NCBI RefSeq assembly: GCF_049897565.1
Contig: NZ_JAFCWM010000024.1
Location: 1-64,000 of the forward strand
Source: JAFCUW01 sp049897565
GTDB taxonomy: Bacteria > Pseudomonadota > Gammaproteobacteria > Burkholderiales > Burkholderiaceae_D
Direction of reading: 5' to 3'
Length of the DNA stretch: 64,000 nucleotides
Shown here one piece after another: positions 16,585 to 25,394 of the stretch. The stretch's first letter is position 1. Each line of letters begins with the position of its first letter. The position numbers and the translations under genes were made by a program. Below the pieces are notes generated by a model. That model ran no database searches, had not been told where the DNA came from, and saw nothing but the letters and a program-made list of their open reading frames with translations.

Positions 16585-19500
16585 TCAGCGCCTAGAATTA
16601 TTCTTTTCTACACCAACGTTTTGCACCTGGATTGCCAGCGCTTCGCGTACCTTGTGCGCCAGCTGTTCGCTGCGGTAGGGTTTGCCAATGAGCTGCACGC
16701 CATCGTGCAGGCGCCCGCCAGTGGTCAGTGCATTCTGCGTGTAGCCGGACGTGTACAACACCGCAATGCGCGGCAGCAGCTCGCGCGCCGCCGCTGCCAG
16801 CTGTGTACTCGACACGGGACCGGGCATCACGACATCGGTAAACAGCACGTCGATGGCGGCGCCGCCACCGATCACCGCGAGCGCGCTTTCGCCGTCGTGG
16901 GCCTCGAGCACCTGGTAGCCAAGCTCGCGCAGCATGCCGACCGCGGTTGCCTTGACGTCGGCGTCGTCCTCGACCACCAGTACCGTTTCGCTGCCGCCGA
17001 CGGCAATCAGCGGCGCGGGCGCCAGCGCCGCTTCGTCCGGCGCATCCGAGCGCGGCAGATGGATCACCACGGTGGCGCCCTGCCCTGGCGCGCTTTCGAT
17101 ATGGATGTGGCCGTCGCTTTGCTTGACGAAGCCGTACGCCATGCTCAGGCCAAGGCCGGTGCCCGAGCCGATCGGCTTGGTGGTGAAGAACGGCTCGAAT
17201 GCCATCGCGACGACCTCGGGCGGCATGCCGACGCCGTTGTCCGTGATCGACAGGCGCACGTAGTCGCCGGCAATCGCGTCGACCCACGCCGGCGTGTCGT
17301 CGGCGCGCAGCGTGACGTTGCGCAAGTCGATCTTCAGCGTGCCGCCATCCGGCATGGCGTCGCGCGCATTGATTGCCAGGTTGAGAATGACGTTTTCCAG
17401 CTGGCCCAGGTCGGCCAGCGTATTCCATAGTCCCGGTTCGGACACGATCGCCAGCTCGACCTGCTCGCCGATCGCGCGCTGCAGCAAGTCATCCATGTCG
17501 CGCAGGGCGCGCTGCGCGTTGACCGCCACCGGCTTGAGCGGCTGGCGCCGCGCGAACGCCAGCAGTTGCGACGACAGCTTGGCGCCGCGGTCGACGGCGC
17601 CCTGTATGCTGGCCAGACGCTTCTTGACGCGCTCGTCAAGGCCCTTGAACAGCTGCAGCAATTGCACGTTGCCGCCGATGATGTGCAGCACATTGTTGAA
17701 GTCGTGGGCGATGCCGCCGGTGAGCTTGCCGACCGATTCGAGCTTCTGCGCGTGGCTCAGCGCGGTGCGCGCCTCTTCCAGCGCGCGCGAACGGTCGCGC
17801 TCAAGGCGCTGCGCCAGCTTGCGGTCCGAGATGTCGCGAATAAATGCGCTGACGGCATGGCCGGCATCCTGGGGAAAGCGGCCGATCGCGAGCTCGACGG
17901 GAACGACCCGCCCGCTGCGGTGCAAGGTATTAATCTCCAATACCTTGCCGATCTCTTCGGTGTCGCCGCTGTGCAGGAAGCGCGCGAACACGGCGCTGTG
18001 GGCGGCGCGCTTATCTGCCGGCACGATCAGCGCCGTCAGTTGCTGGCCCACCGCTTCAGCCGCCGTCCAGCCGAACATCGCTTGCGCCTTGGCGTTCCAG
18101 TCGGTGATGCGGCCGTCTTGTGCGACGGCGACAAACGCGTCGTGCGAATGGTCGAGGATTACCTGCACCCTTTGCCGCTCCGCCGCCAGCCGCGCGTTGG
18201 CGGTGCGCAAATCGTCCGCATTCTCGCGCGAGCGGCTGATATCGGTGTGGGTGCCGATCGTGCGCACCGGGTGACCCGCGGCATCGCGCGTAACGGCCAT
18301 GCCGCGCGCCAGGATCCAGCGCCAGCTGCCGTCCTTGCACAGCATGCGAAACTCGGCCTCGTAGTTGCCGCCGGTGGCGGCAAGGTAGGCGCGCAGGATG
18401 GCGCGCACCGGCGGCAAATCGTCCGGGTGGATCAGGCGCTGGAATTCCGACACCTGGCCTGCGATGTCGGCGTCGTCGTAACCGAGCATCTGTTTCCAGC
18501 GCGTCGAGAACACCACCGCATCGGTGGAGCGGTCCCAGTCCCACACGCCGTCGCCGGCGCCTTCGAGCGCGTACTTCCAGCGAAACTCGCTGTCGCGCAA
18601 CTGGCGCGTGACGGCGTCGACCAGCGCCAGCGCTCGCCCGCGGCCCGAGGCCAGCGCCCACACCAGCAACGCCAGCAGCAAGCTGACGATGCTGCCGACC
18701 AGCGCGATGACATCCGGGCGATCCGACGCGAGGCGCCTTTCGAGCAGCGGCGCCGAGCGCAGCGCCAGCGTCCAGGGCCGGCCGGCGACGTCGATTCGCT
18801 GGGTGGTGCTGAAGTAGGATGCATGCCGCGCCTCGGCCGAGTTGGGCGAATCGGAGCTGTACAGCAGCGACGCCGGCGTCATCTCGGTGCCATCGTGAAT
18901 CGACAGGATGATGTCGCCGGCGCGCTCAGGGCGCAGGCCGTTCATCAGGTCGTCCATGCGGAACGGCGCGCCGACCCAGCCGATCAGGTTGGCGCGTCGC
19001 TGCGCCAGCCCAGCGACCGGCGTCCCGCGCCGATATACCGGTAAATACATGACGAGACCGGCCTGTTCGCCTTTGCCGTCTTCCTGGATCAGCCGCACCT
19101 TGCCCGATGCTGCGGCCTGGCCGGTGTCGCGCGCGCGCTCCATCGCCGCCCGGCGGTTCGGCTCGGTCAGCATGTCGAAGCCGGGCGCGCGCAGGTTCAA
19201 CCCGGACAGCGGCTCGATGTGCGTGATCGACGAGTACACCGGGCGTGGCGCGGCAGGATGGAGCTGGTAGCCCGGGTGCGTCGCTTGCATGCCGGCGACG
19301 TGCGCATCGACCTGCGACGGTTCCAGCAGCTTGACGAGGGCTAATCCCTGGATGCCGGGAAAATTCTCGTCGAGCCGCAGCGATTTCACAAACAGGCGGA
19401 AGTCGCCGGCGTCGACATTCATCGATCCCAGCAGGTACGCCTGGGTGCTGCGTTCGACTTGCTGGTAAATCGACATCCGCTGTTCGAGGCGCCGCAAGCT

Positions 19501-19695
19501 CTGGCGCACCGCGAAATCGAACTCGGTCTGCTGAAAGCCCTGCAGTTGCTGGTTCGCCGTGTGCCAGGCGCTGTAGGTTGCCGCCAACGAAACGAGCAAC
19601 ACCGCCGCAGCGACGATCCAGGCGGCGCGCGCGGGCGGCGGGTTGCTCGCTGTGCTATCGGCAGGCGGACGCGAAATCGCAGAGTTGATGGGCAT
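16585..19695 (-). CDS. Hybrid sensor histidine kinase with CHASE, two PAS and receiver domains
   Basis: This 1036-residue inner-membrane sensor has a membrane helix at about 24-43, a periplasmic CHASE domain (about 80-310, ENFPGIQGLALVKLL) and a second helix at about 328-350. PAS domains follow at about 370-490 (with a PAC, GTHTDISRSRE) and 505-630. The HisKA domain has phospho-acceptor His664 in GGIAHDFNN; the ATPase domain has NLAINARDAMPDGG (N box) and GTGLGLSM (G2). A C-terminal receiver (about 900-1025) contains FTDVVMPG with the phosphorylatable Asp. The CHASE ligand is unknown. No separate output regulator is adjacent except the damaged one at 19794-20404, which belongs to a different kinase type. 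Confidence 0.92.
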   Translation of the reverse strand: MPINSAISRPPADSTASNPPPARAAWIVAAAVLLVSLAATYSAWHTANQQLQGFQQTEFDFAVRQSLRRLEQRMSIYQQVERSTQAYLLGSMNVDAGDFRLFVKSLRLDENFPGIQGLALVKLLEPSQVDAHVAGMQATHPGYQLHPAAPRPVYSSITHIEPLSGLNLRAPGFDMLTEPNRRAAMERARDTGQAAASGKVRLIQEDGKGEQAGLVMYLPVYRRGTPVAGLAQRRANLIGWVGAPFRMDDLMNGLRPERAGDIILSIHDGTEMTPASLLYSSDSPNSAEARHASYFSTTQRIDVAGRPWTLALRSAPLLERRLASDRPDVIALVGSIVSLLLALLVWALASGRGRALALVDAVTRQLRDSEFRWKYALEGAGDGVWDWDRSTDAVVFSTRWKQMLGYDDADIAGQVSEFQRLIHPDDLPPVRAILRAYLAATGGNYEAEFRMLCKDGSWRWILARGMAVTRDAAGHPVRTIGTHTDISRSRENADDLRTANARLAAERQRVQVILDHSHDAFVAVAQDGRITDWNAKAQAMFGWTAAEAVGQQLTALIVPADKRAAHSAVFARFLHSGDTEEIGKVLEINTLHRSGRVVPVELAIGRFPQDAGHAVSAFIRDISDRKLAQRLERDRSRALEEARTALSHAQKLESVGKLTGGIAHDFNNVLHIIGGNVQLLQLFKGLDERVKKRLASIQGAVDRGAKLSSQLLAFARRQPLKPVAVNAQRALRDMDDLLQRAIGEQVELAIVSEPGLWNTLADLGQLENVILNLAINARDAMPDGGTLKIDLRNVTLRADDTPAWVDAIAGDYVRLSITDNGVGMPPEVVAMAFEPFFTTKPIGSGTGLGLSMAYGFVKQSDGHIHIESAPGQGATVVIHLPRSDAPDEAALAPAPLIAVGGSETVLVVEDDADVKATAVGMLRELGYQVLEAHDGESALAVIGGGAAIDVLFTDVVMPGPVSSTQLAAAARELLPRIAVLYTSGYTQNALTTGGRLHDGVQLIGKPYRSEQLAHKVREALAIQVQNVGVEKNNSRR

Positions 19696-19793
19696 GGGCG
19701 CTATCAGGAAAGGACTGCCGCCATTATCGACGAAGGCGGCGTTCTGTGGCGCAAGGTTACTGTAAAACTACAAAATTATTCGGTTGTAGCGGT

Positions 19794-20404
19794 TCACAAC
19801 CAGCCGGCGTCGCGCGCCAGCCGAAACGCTTCGACGCGATTGCCTGCATTTAACTTGCTGATGGCCTCCGACAGGTAATTGCGCACCGTGCCTTCGGACA
19901 AGTGAATCGCTTTGGCAATCTCCGCCCCGCTCTTGCCCTCCCCGGCCAGCCGCAGCACCTGGCGTTCGCGGTCCGACAAGGGATCCTGTTCGCCGCCCCA
20001 GCTTTCCATCGCCAGTTCCGGCGCAATGGCGCGCCCGCCGGCATGTACCGTGCGGATGGCCGCAGCCAGCGAGTCGGCCGGCGCGTCCTTGAGCAGGTAG
20101 CCGCGCACCCGGCCTGCATGGCGCGGCGCAGGTATCCGGCGCGCGCGAACGTCGTCACGATGATCACCTTGCATGCGCAGCCCTCCTCTGCCAGCGCGGC
20201 CGCCAGTTCCAGCCCCGTCATCGATGGCATTTCGATATCGGTCAGGACGATGTCGGGCGCGGCCGAGCGGCACAAGGCCAGCGCCTGCTGGCCATTGACG
20301 GCGCGGCCGACCACTTCGATCTCGTCATCGAGCCCGAGCAGCGCCGCCAGCGCACCTAGCACCAGCGCCTGGTCTTCGGCGATCACAATTCGTATCATCG
20401 TCAT
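19794..20404 (-). pseudogene. NarL/DesR-type response regulator with a one-base frameshift
   Basis: The receiver (IRIVIAEDQALVLGALAALL, TDIEMPSMTGLE with the Asp) runs in one frame to RRAMQAG near 20118. The rest (VRGYLLKDAPADSLAAAIR and the LuxR helix-turn-helix LSDRERQVLRLAGEGKSGAE, GTVRNYLSEAISKLNA) is in the next frame. Restoring one base in the GG-GTG junction rebuilds a full regulator of about 203 residues. The start at 20404 overlaps the kinase-remnant stop (ATGA). Either the gene is inactive or this is a sequencing indel; the neighbouring kinase deletion favours real decay. Confidence 0.85.
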
Positions 20405-20463
20405 GCTCTCATCGGTAAGGCAATTTCCAGGGTCATTCCCTGCTCGTTTGCCAGGTGAACATG
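20401..20463 (-). pseudogene. Sensor kinase remnant (last 20 codons, DesK-like)
   Basis: The codons HVHLANEQGMTLEIALPMRA followed by TGA overlap the regulator start by ATGA, the typical translational coupling of kinase-regulator pairs. The G-M-T-L-x-I-x-L-P ending is the usual histidine kinase ATPase-domain terminus. The rest of the kinase is gone; 14 bases upstream begins a 13-bp inverted-repeat element (20477-20525). The call rests on position and this short ending. Confidence 0.55.
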
Positions 20464-20476
20464 TCGACTTGGGTAG

Positions 20477-20525
20477 TGTCATAGTCCCTCCGGTTCAAGA
20501 TGAGCCGAGTCTAGGGACTATGACA
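20477..20525. repeat. Perfect 13-bp inverted repeat with 23-bp loop at the kinase deletion edge
   Basis: TGTCATAGTCCCT (20477-20489) and AGGGACTATGACA (20513-20525) are exact inverse copies. The element lies between the lost 5' end of the kinase gene and the MBL-fold gene. It may be a hairpin terminator for neither gene (no T-run), a miniature element, or the scar of an excised insertion. Confidence 0.7.
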
Positions 20526-20573
20526 TCACCGGACAAGAACCAAAGAGCATGACTTTCGCATTACAAATGTCAT

Positions 20574-21473
20574 TTATTGACCGCCAATGCGGTAAGTCTC
20601 GCCACGTTTCAGGTAGCTCACCTTGTTCGCAAGGCCAGCTTCGTTGACCGCCTTGTGGAAGTCGGTCAACGGCGACTCGAAGCGGTCGTAATCGTCGTAA
20701 TGGATCGGGATGGCGCGCTGCGGAGCGATCAGCTGAAGCATGCGCAAGCGTTCCCTGGCGTCCATCGTCACCGTCACCACGCCCAGGACGCGCGTGCCGC
20801 CCAGGTGAAGCAGCGCCAGGTCGATGTCCGGGTAACGCTTGGGAATCTCGTCGATGTCGCCGTAGACCATCGTGTCGCCGCTGATATACATCCGGTAGGG
20901 TTTCGCCGCGGCGCGGCGCCACTCCAGCATCGTGCCCATCACGTCGGGCAGCAATGCAGCCACGGCCAGCGGTCCATGGCGCCCCGGCATCGCCGTCGCC
21001 GCCAGCGTCGTGTCGCCGTTGACGATGTCGATCCGGCCCCATGTTGCCAGCCCCGTTGCGCGCTTGAAGCCGAGCTTGCGCAGGTGCTCCGCTGACGCTG
21101 CATTGTTCACGATCGGCAGGTTGCGGTCGAGCTTTTGCTGCACCAGTCGGTCGAAGTGATCTTCGTGAAAATGCGACTGGATCACCAGGTCGATCGGCGC
21201 CAGCGCTTCCAGGTTCATGGCCGGGTCGGTCAGGCGCGTGGCGGTCAGTCCGTAGCCGAGGTGTACCTTGTCACCTGGATCGGTCAGGATCGTGATGCCG
21301 CCGATCCGGATGATCACGGTGGCGGTGCCGACAAACTGAACCGAGTTGTCGGCCAGGTCTGCTGACGGTACGCTGGGCAGTTCCAGGCGTTGCGCCGGCG
21401 GTGCGGTCTGCGCCGCCGCGACACTCGCCGTCAGTACCAGCATCGCCATTGCCACACGCATCCATTTTTTCAT
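20574..21473 (-). CDS. Exported MBL-fold metallohydrolase
   Basis: The 299-residue protein has a signal peptide (MKKWMRVAMAMLVLTASVAAA) and a metallo-beta-lactamase fold. The zinc signature HFHEDH is at 101-106 (His101, His103, Asp105, His106), a later MPGRHGP supplies a metal His, YISGDTMVYGD the bridging Asp, and PIHYDDYDRF the last His. The pattern is closest to the UlaG/NAPE-PLD-like branch rather than to true beta-lactamases. The substrate is unknown. It is transcribed towards the broken two-component genes, with no operon partner upstream. Confidence 0.87.
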   Translation of the reverse strand: MKKWMRVAMAMLVLTASVAAAQTAPPAQRLELPSVPSADLADNSVQFVGTATVIIRIGGITILTDPGDKVHLGYGLTATRLTDPAMNLEALAPIDLVIQSHFHEDHFDRLVQQKLDRNLPIVNNAASAEHLRKLGFKRATGLATWGRIDIVNGDTTLAATAMPGRHGPLAVAALLPDVMGTMLEWRRAAAKPYRMYISGDTMVYGDIDEIPKRYPDIDLALLHLGGTRVLGVVTVTMDARERLRMLQLIAPQRAIPIHYDDYDRFESPLTDFHKAVNEAGLANKVSYLKRGETYRIGGQ

Positions 21474-21638
21474 GCCGGCCTCCCCGTTAACTAGCTTCCA
21501 GAAAGGCTAGCACAGGGGCCTGTTCAGCGCCCGTCGTCGGATCAATCGCGCCGAATCCTGGCGCGCCACGACTCCGTTGGCTTTCGGCGCACAGCACCAT
21601 TCATGGTCTGCACGGGCACCAGCGCCTGGCGACGAAGG

Positions 21639-22028
21639 TTAGACGGCACTCACGCCAAACCAGATAAGCGCCGCCACCGCTGAAAGCGCGATCCAGCCCG
21701 GATGCCTTCCTTTGGTGCCAACGAGCACAAGCAAAGCCCCGGCCAGATTAGCGAAGACCGCGGCGCTCAAGATAACGGCGCCCGGTGCGCCGTCAGGATC
21801 GAGCGCCAGCCTGAGCATCACGCCTGCGAAAGCCCAGCCAAATACAGTCGCCAGGTGCCAGGTTGCCCAGAGAATGCCGATGTGCCTGGCGCGAAGTGGC
21901 GGTGCCGCCATCGCTGGAACAAGTGCGCCTTTTCGCGCGTGGCGGAATATCAGCGCTTCGCCGAACACGGAGTGAACCAGGCCGATGGCGATGGCAAGCA
22001 CGCCGGCAGCAAGAAGGATTGTTTGCAT
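21639..22028 (-). CDS. Small four-helix membrane protein, unknown function
   Basis: I cannot name this 129-residue protein. It has four hydrophobic segments: MQTILLAAGVLAIAIGLVHS, HIGILWATWHLATVFGWAFA, PGAVILSAAVFANLAGALLV, and WIALSAVAALIWFGVSAV. GGGAGAGACA gives a ribosome site before the ATG at 22028. It lies 26 bases after the frameshifted membrane gene and probably ends the P450 operon. His residues in helices 1 and 2 (LVHS, TWHLA) could matter for function. Confidence 0.72.
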   Translation of the reverse strand: MQTILLAAGVLAIAIGLVHSVFGEALIFRHARKGALVPAMAAPPLRARHIGILWATWHLATVFGWAFAGVMLRLALDPDGAPGAVILSAAVFANLAGALLVLVGTKGRHPGWIALSAVAALIWFGVSAV

Positions 22029-22054
22029 TGTCTCTCCCTGAACATGATGGTTGG

Positions 22055-22674
22055 CTATCGCTGCGGACGATAGGTGTTCTTGTACTGCTCGGGAACCTCG
22101 TACGGATAAATCCTGCCCATCAGTGCTGCGCATATCAAGGTCGATATCAGCACGCCGATGCAGACGAATAAGCCAACGACCCAAAGGCGCAGGCAAATCG
22201 TTGAACCGACGTACCAGGACAGGGCGCAGCCCAGATGAGCAAATAGCGCCAGGACTGCGAAGAAGTAATATGGCGCAAAAAATACGCGAACGGATAAACG
22301 TGAAGCCCTGCCGCGGCGTAGTGAAAATTAGTATCGCGCCCGTACACCGCGCGGCCCATCAAGACTGCGGCAACGTGAATCCACAAAAACAGCGCCAGAT
22401 AGGCGCCAGATCCGGCCTGGAGCAATTCAATCAGGCCGGATCGCGTTTTGCGCCGCAGCCAAACCAGCCGCAGGCCGGTCGCGGCCTGCAGGCTGACACA
22501 AGCAAGAAGGAAGACTTCGATGACAGGCTCTCGATATACCAGTCGCAGCTGGTCCATCAGACGCTGGTAAGCGTCCAGGCTTGCCAGCGCCGCAAGGTGA
22601 TTCGACAGGTGCGCCACAACGAAGATCACCACGATGATCGCCGTGGTTCGATGAAATACGCGCAGCGTCGTCAT
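22055..22674 (-). pseudogene. Multi-helix membrane protein with a T-run frameshift, in the P450 operon
   Basis: The ATG at 22674 overlaps the P450 stop (ATGA), showing coupling. The protein has hydrophobic helices: TTAIIVVIFVVAHLSNHLAA, EVFLLACVSLQAATGLRLVW and YLALFLWIHVAAVLMGRAVY. After HVYPFAY the frame meets a run of six T and drifts to a stop at 22147. With seven T the frame continues FFAPYYFFAVLALFAHLG and further helices to EQYKNTYRPQR and TAG at 22057-22055, giving about 206 residues. The histidine-bearing helices recall cytochrome-b-like membrane anchors, but I cannot assign a family. Confidence 0.78.
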
Positions 22675-24080
22675 GCGGGAAACGCCGACAGTGTCAGGCA
22701 AAGCGGCTGGCTTGGCCGCAAGGTGATGTTAAACACGGGTTCGGGTGCGAATATTCCGACCGGTACCGTTACCGCAAAGCGCTGCAAGAACATCGCTGCA
22801 ATGACGATCATCTCGGTCAACGCCAGATGCTGCCCCAGGCACACGCGCGGGCCGGTGCCGAAAGGCATGAACGCGCCACGCGGAATGTCCGGTACGCCTT
22901 CGGAAAAGCGCTGCGGGCGAAACGCGAGCGGATCGGGAAACCATTTTGGATCGTGGTGCATCAGCTGCACAGGCACCATGAACATGGTGCGCTTCGGTAG
23001 CTGCCATCGACCGAGCGATATGCGCCCGACCGCGCGGCGGCTCATCAGCACGGGGACGGAGGGATACAGGCGCAGCGTTTCCTGCAGCGTCTGGGTCAGA
23101 TAGCGAAGCTTGGGCAGGTCGTTCGCGGTTGGTACCCTGCCTTGCAAAGTGTCCTGGACTTCCCGCCGCGCCGCCGCTTGCGTATCAGCATTCGCGGCCA
23201 GGCACCACGTCCACCAGGTCAGCGTGGCTGCGGCGGTCTCATGCCCGGCAAGAAATGTCGTCATGCATTCATCCCGCACAGCTTTGAGCGGCCACGCCAC
23301 AGGATCGTCACGGTGCAATATCAGCAGCCGGGTAAGCATATCCTCCGGCCAGTCTTGGGACGCCAGCCGCAGCCGCGCCTGGACGTAGCGGTCGATCATG
23401 CCGTTTAGCACCTTGATCCCCCGCCGCTTGGTTGCCTTCCATGGCATGCAGTCGGGCCAACTTGCCGGCCAGTACATTTCCGCATTCGCAGCGCGAGCCG
23501 TGTCGTGCACCGCCCGCTCGGCGATACGAGCGTCTTCATCGATGTCGCTGGAAAACATCATGCGCACGATGACGTCCATGGCAAGCGAAGTCAGTGCGCT
23601 TTCCACGGGAAAGGTCTCGTCGTCGCCATGCCACTGCGAAAACGCCCTGGCAGCTGCGCTTGTTATTGCGGGAACAAATGATTGGACGGCTTTCGGAGAG
23701 AAAGTGGCGCCAAGCGCCTGGCGCTTGGACTTCCACAACTCGCCTTCGGTCGTCAGCACGCTGTGCCCGTGCAGCTGTGAAAATACCTGAACGCCGCGCT
23801 CCCAGCGAATCAACCGCTCGTGATGGTTGACCAGCAGGTCGCGCACGAGCTGCGGTTCGGATACGACGATTTGGCGCTCCGGCCAGATGCGCACATGCAC
23901 GATATCGCCGTAGCGGCGCCGCCATTCGGCCACGGTGCCCAACAAATCTTTCGACATGCCGCGTAGCAGGCGCCAGCCAGTCAAACCGCTCGCCGGACCG
24001 GGTGGCCACGTTGCTGCCGCGGCTGGGGGATTGGTATCGACAGCGGCCTCGTATGGGCATTTGGATGGTGTTGGTTTCAT
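22671..24080 (-). CDS. Cytochrome P450
   Basis: This heme monooxygenase of 469 residues resembles the bacterial CYP102-like/CYP4-like branch. The I-helix motif AGHET is at 278-282, the K-helix ETLR at 334-337, and the heme loop FGTGPRVCLGQ has the ligand Cys414. The N-terminus has a proline-rich hinge (WPPGP) and no membrane anchor. Electrons would come from a separate ferredoxin/reductase; fpr at 1750 is a possible but unlinked partner. It heads an operon with two membrane proteins, coupled by an ATGA overlap, and diverges from an AraC regulator. The substrate is unknown, possibly a fatty acid or terpene-like molecule. Confidence 0.93.
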   Translation of the reverse strand: MKPTPSKCPYEAAVDTNPPAAAATWPPGPASGLTGWRLLRGMSKDLLGTVAEWRRRYGDIVHVRIWPERQIVVSEPQLVRDLLVNHHERLIRWERGVQVFSQLHGHSVLTTEGELWKSKRQALGATFSPKAVQSFVPAITSAAARAFSQWHGDDETFPVESALTSLAMDVIVRMMFSSDIDEDARIAERAVHDTARAANAEMYWPASWPDCMPWKATKRRGIKVLNGMIDRYVQARLRLASQDWPEDMLTRLLILHRDDPVAWPLKAVRDECMTTFLAGHETAAATLTWWTWCLAANADTQAAARREVQDTLQGRVPTANDLPKLRYLTQTLQETLRLYPSVPVLMSRRAVGRISLGRWQLPKRTMFMVPVQLMHHDPKWFPDPLAFRPQRFSEGVPDIPRGAFMPFGTGPRVCLGQHLALTEMIVIAAMFLQRFAVTVPVGIFAPEPVFNITLRPSQPLCLTLSAFPA

Positions 24081-24152
24081 GCGGCCAGTATTGGATGCCG
24101 ATTGGTCGCTGTCTTGAACCCAAACGACATGACGAATTGAAAACTTTTACTT

Positions 24153-24160
24153 GCTATACT
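24153..24160 (+). promoter_or_regulatory. Extended -10 promoter of the AraC-type gene
   Basis: TGCTATACT (TGn plus TATACT at 24155-24160) is a good extended -10 element. Transcription would start about 24167, only a couple of bases before the ATG at 24169, so the mRNA may be leaderless. No -35 box at 17 bases is evident, as is usual for extended -10 promoters. Confidence 0.5.
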
Positions 24161-24168
24161 TGGACGCT

Positions 24169-25107
24169 ATGCTTTCTGACAACCCAACCTGCGCATCGCT
24201 TTGCCCTGATCCGCTCGAGCGGGCGCCTCGCGCATGCGCCAAGGGGAACGACGAATCAGGTGCGTGGTTGCGCTTGGCGCCGCCAGCATTGCAAGGGGTA
24301 TTGGTTGCGCTGGTTGCCAGGGATACGAAAGGACTTTCGTTAAACGATGCGCAGCGCCTGACGCATTTTCCCGCATCGCCGTTAGTGTCGATTTCGTGGT
24401 TTCAGGGCCCCGACGTTGGCCTGGTTGAGCGAGGTGAGCATGGCCCACGCTGGCGCCCGTTCGACGCCCAGGTCGTCATCGCCGGCAGTCAATCGCATCC
24501 AACGGCCACTTGGGCGCCGACCTCAGGGCGCGGCTATATGGCCTGCTTTACTGCGGACGCGGCGCAAGCACTGTTCGAGGTGGAGCTGGCTGCAATTCAG
24601 GACCGTTTTCTGCCGGTGAGCCAGGTGCTGGGCAGCAAATGGTCGCCGCTGTGGCAGGCGCTGACCGCCAGCGAAGATGCGGACGTGATGGCCGTGCTGA
24701 CACGCCATCTTGCAGGGCCTTGGCAGGCGCTGCAAGGACGCACCTCGGCCGAGCCATCTTTGCGCCAGCTGGGACGCCATTGGGTCGAACGGCTGGCTTG
24801 GAAGGCCCAGGAGTGGCGGCGCCAGCAAAGTCCACGACACGTTGAGCGGCGCATCAAATCGTTCAGTGGCAGGTCGCTGCGCGAGTGGCAAGCCCTGGTC
24901 CGGACGGAGGGCTTGTTCTTCGCCGCGCGCGAACGCTACGAGAATGGCCAGCCGTTCGGTTGGGCGGCGCTGGCGCAAGACCAAGGATTTGCCGATCAGG
25001 CGCATATGAGCAGGGTGGCGAAACGCGTCACCGGCTTTTCACCTACCGGATTTGCCGACCGGTTTGCCGAAGACGAATCGTTCTGGCTGTATCGTTTATG
25101 GGTGTGA
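24169..25107 (+). CDS. AraC-family transcriptional regulator
   Basis: This 312-residue regulator has an N-terminal ligand or oligomerisation domain without a named family. Its C-terminal AraC helix-turn-helix (about 205-300) carries SPRHVERRIKSFSGRSLREW for the first helix pair and GWAALAQDQGFADQAHMSRV with VTGFSPTGF, the classic second half. It is divergent from the P450 operon with 88 bases between starts, so it probably controls that operon. The ATG at 24169 is chosen over a TTG at 24151 because the TTG lies within the extended -10 element. Confidence 0.88.
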   Translation: MLSDNPTCASLCPDPLERAPRACAKGNDESGAWLRLAPPALQGVLVALVARDTKGLSLNDAQRLTHFPASPLVSISWFQGPDVGLVERGEHGPRWRPFDAQVVIAGSQSHPTATWAPTSGRGYMACFTADAAQALFEVELAAIQDRFLPVSQVLGSKWSPLWQALTASEDADVMAVLTRHLAGPWQALQGRTSAEPSLRQLGRHWVERLAWKAQEWRRQQSPRHVERRIKSFSGRSLREWQALVRTEGLFFAARERYENGQPFGWAALAQDQGFADQAHMSRVAKRVTGFSPTGFADRFAEDESFWLYRLWV

Positions 25108-25162
25108 CGTCGGCGTCATTCCTGGCGGACGCGGTATCTTTGGTTTCCACTATGAGAAGGCG

Positions 25163-25192
25163 AAAAAAAAGCTCCCGTTTGGGAGCTTTTTT
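25163..25192. terminator. Bidirectional rho-independent terminator (AraC gene / tRNA-Ser)
   Basis: AAAAGCTCCC and GGGAGCTTTT pair around GTTT, with A-run and T-run on either side, so it works for both strands. It follows the AraC gene stop by 56 bases and the tRNA-Ser 3' end by 8 bases. Confidence 0.88.
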
Positions 25193-25200
25193 CCTGCTAC

Positions 25201-25290
25201 TGGCGGAAAGGGTGAGATTCGAACTCACGGTACGCCTAAACGTACGCCAGATTTCGAGTCTGGTGCATTCGGCCACTCTGCCACCTTTCC
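25201..25290 (-). tRNA. tRNA-Ser (anticodon CGA)
   Basis: On the minus strand the 90-base sequence starts GGAAAGGTGGC and ends CCTTTCCG-CCA, with a paired acceptor stem and an encoded CCA. The anticodon arm ACTCGAAAT shows CGA, reading UCG serine codons. The D loop contains a GG pair, the long variable arm (CGTACG...) is typical of class II tRNA-Ser, and the T arm is GTTCGAATC. It lies about 105 bases downstream of serS, the gene for its synthetase. Confidence 0.96.
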
Positions 25291-25394
25291 TGATCCGGGC
25301 CTTGCTGTTCTCGCTTGCTGCTGCGAGGACAGAATTATAGCAAACCTGCCGAAAAACGGAAGAGCTTTTTTTAGGCAACTTTACACGCCCCTGG

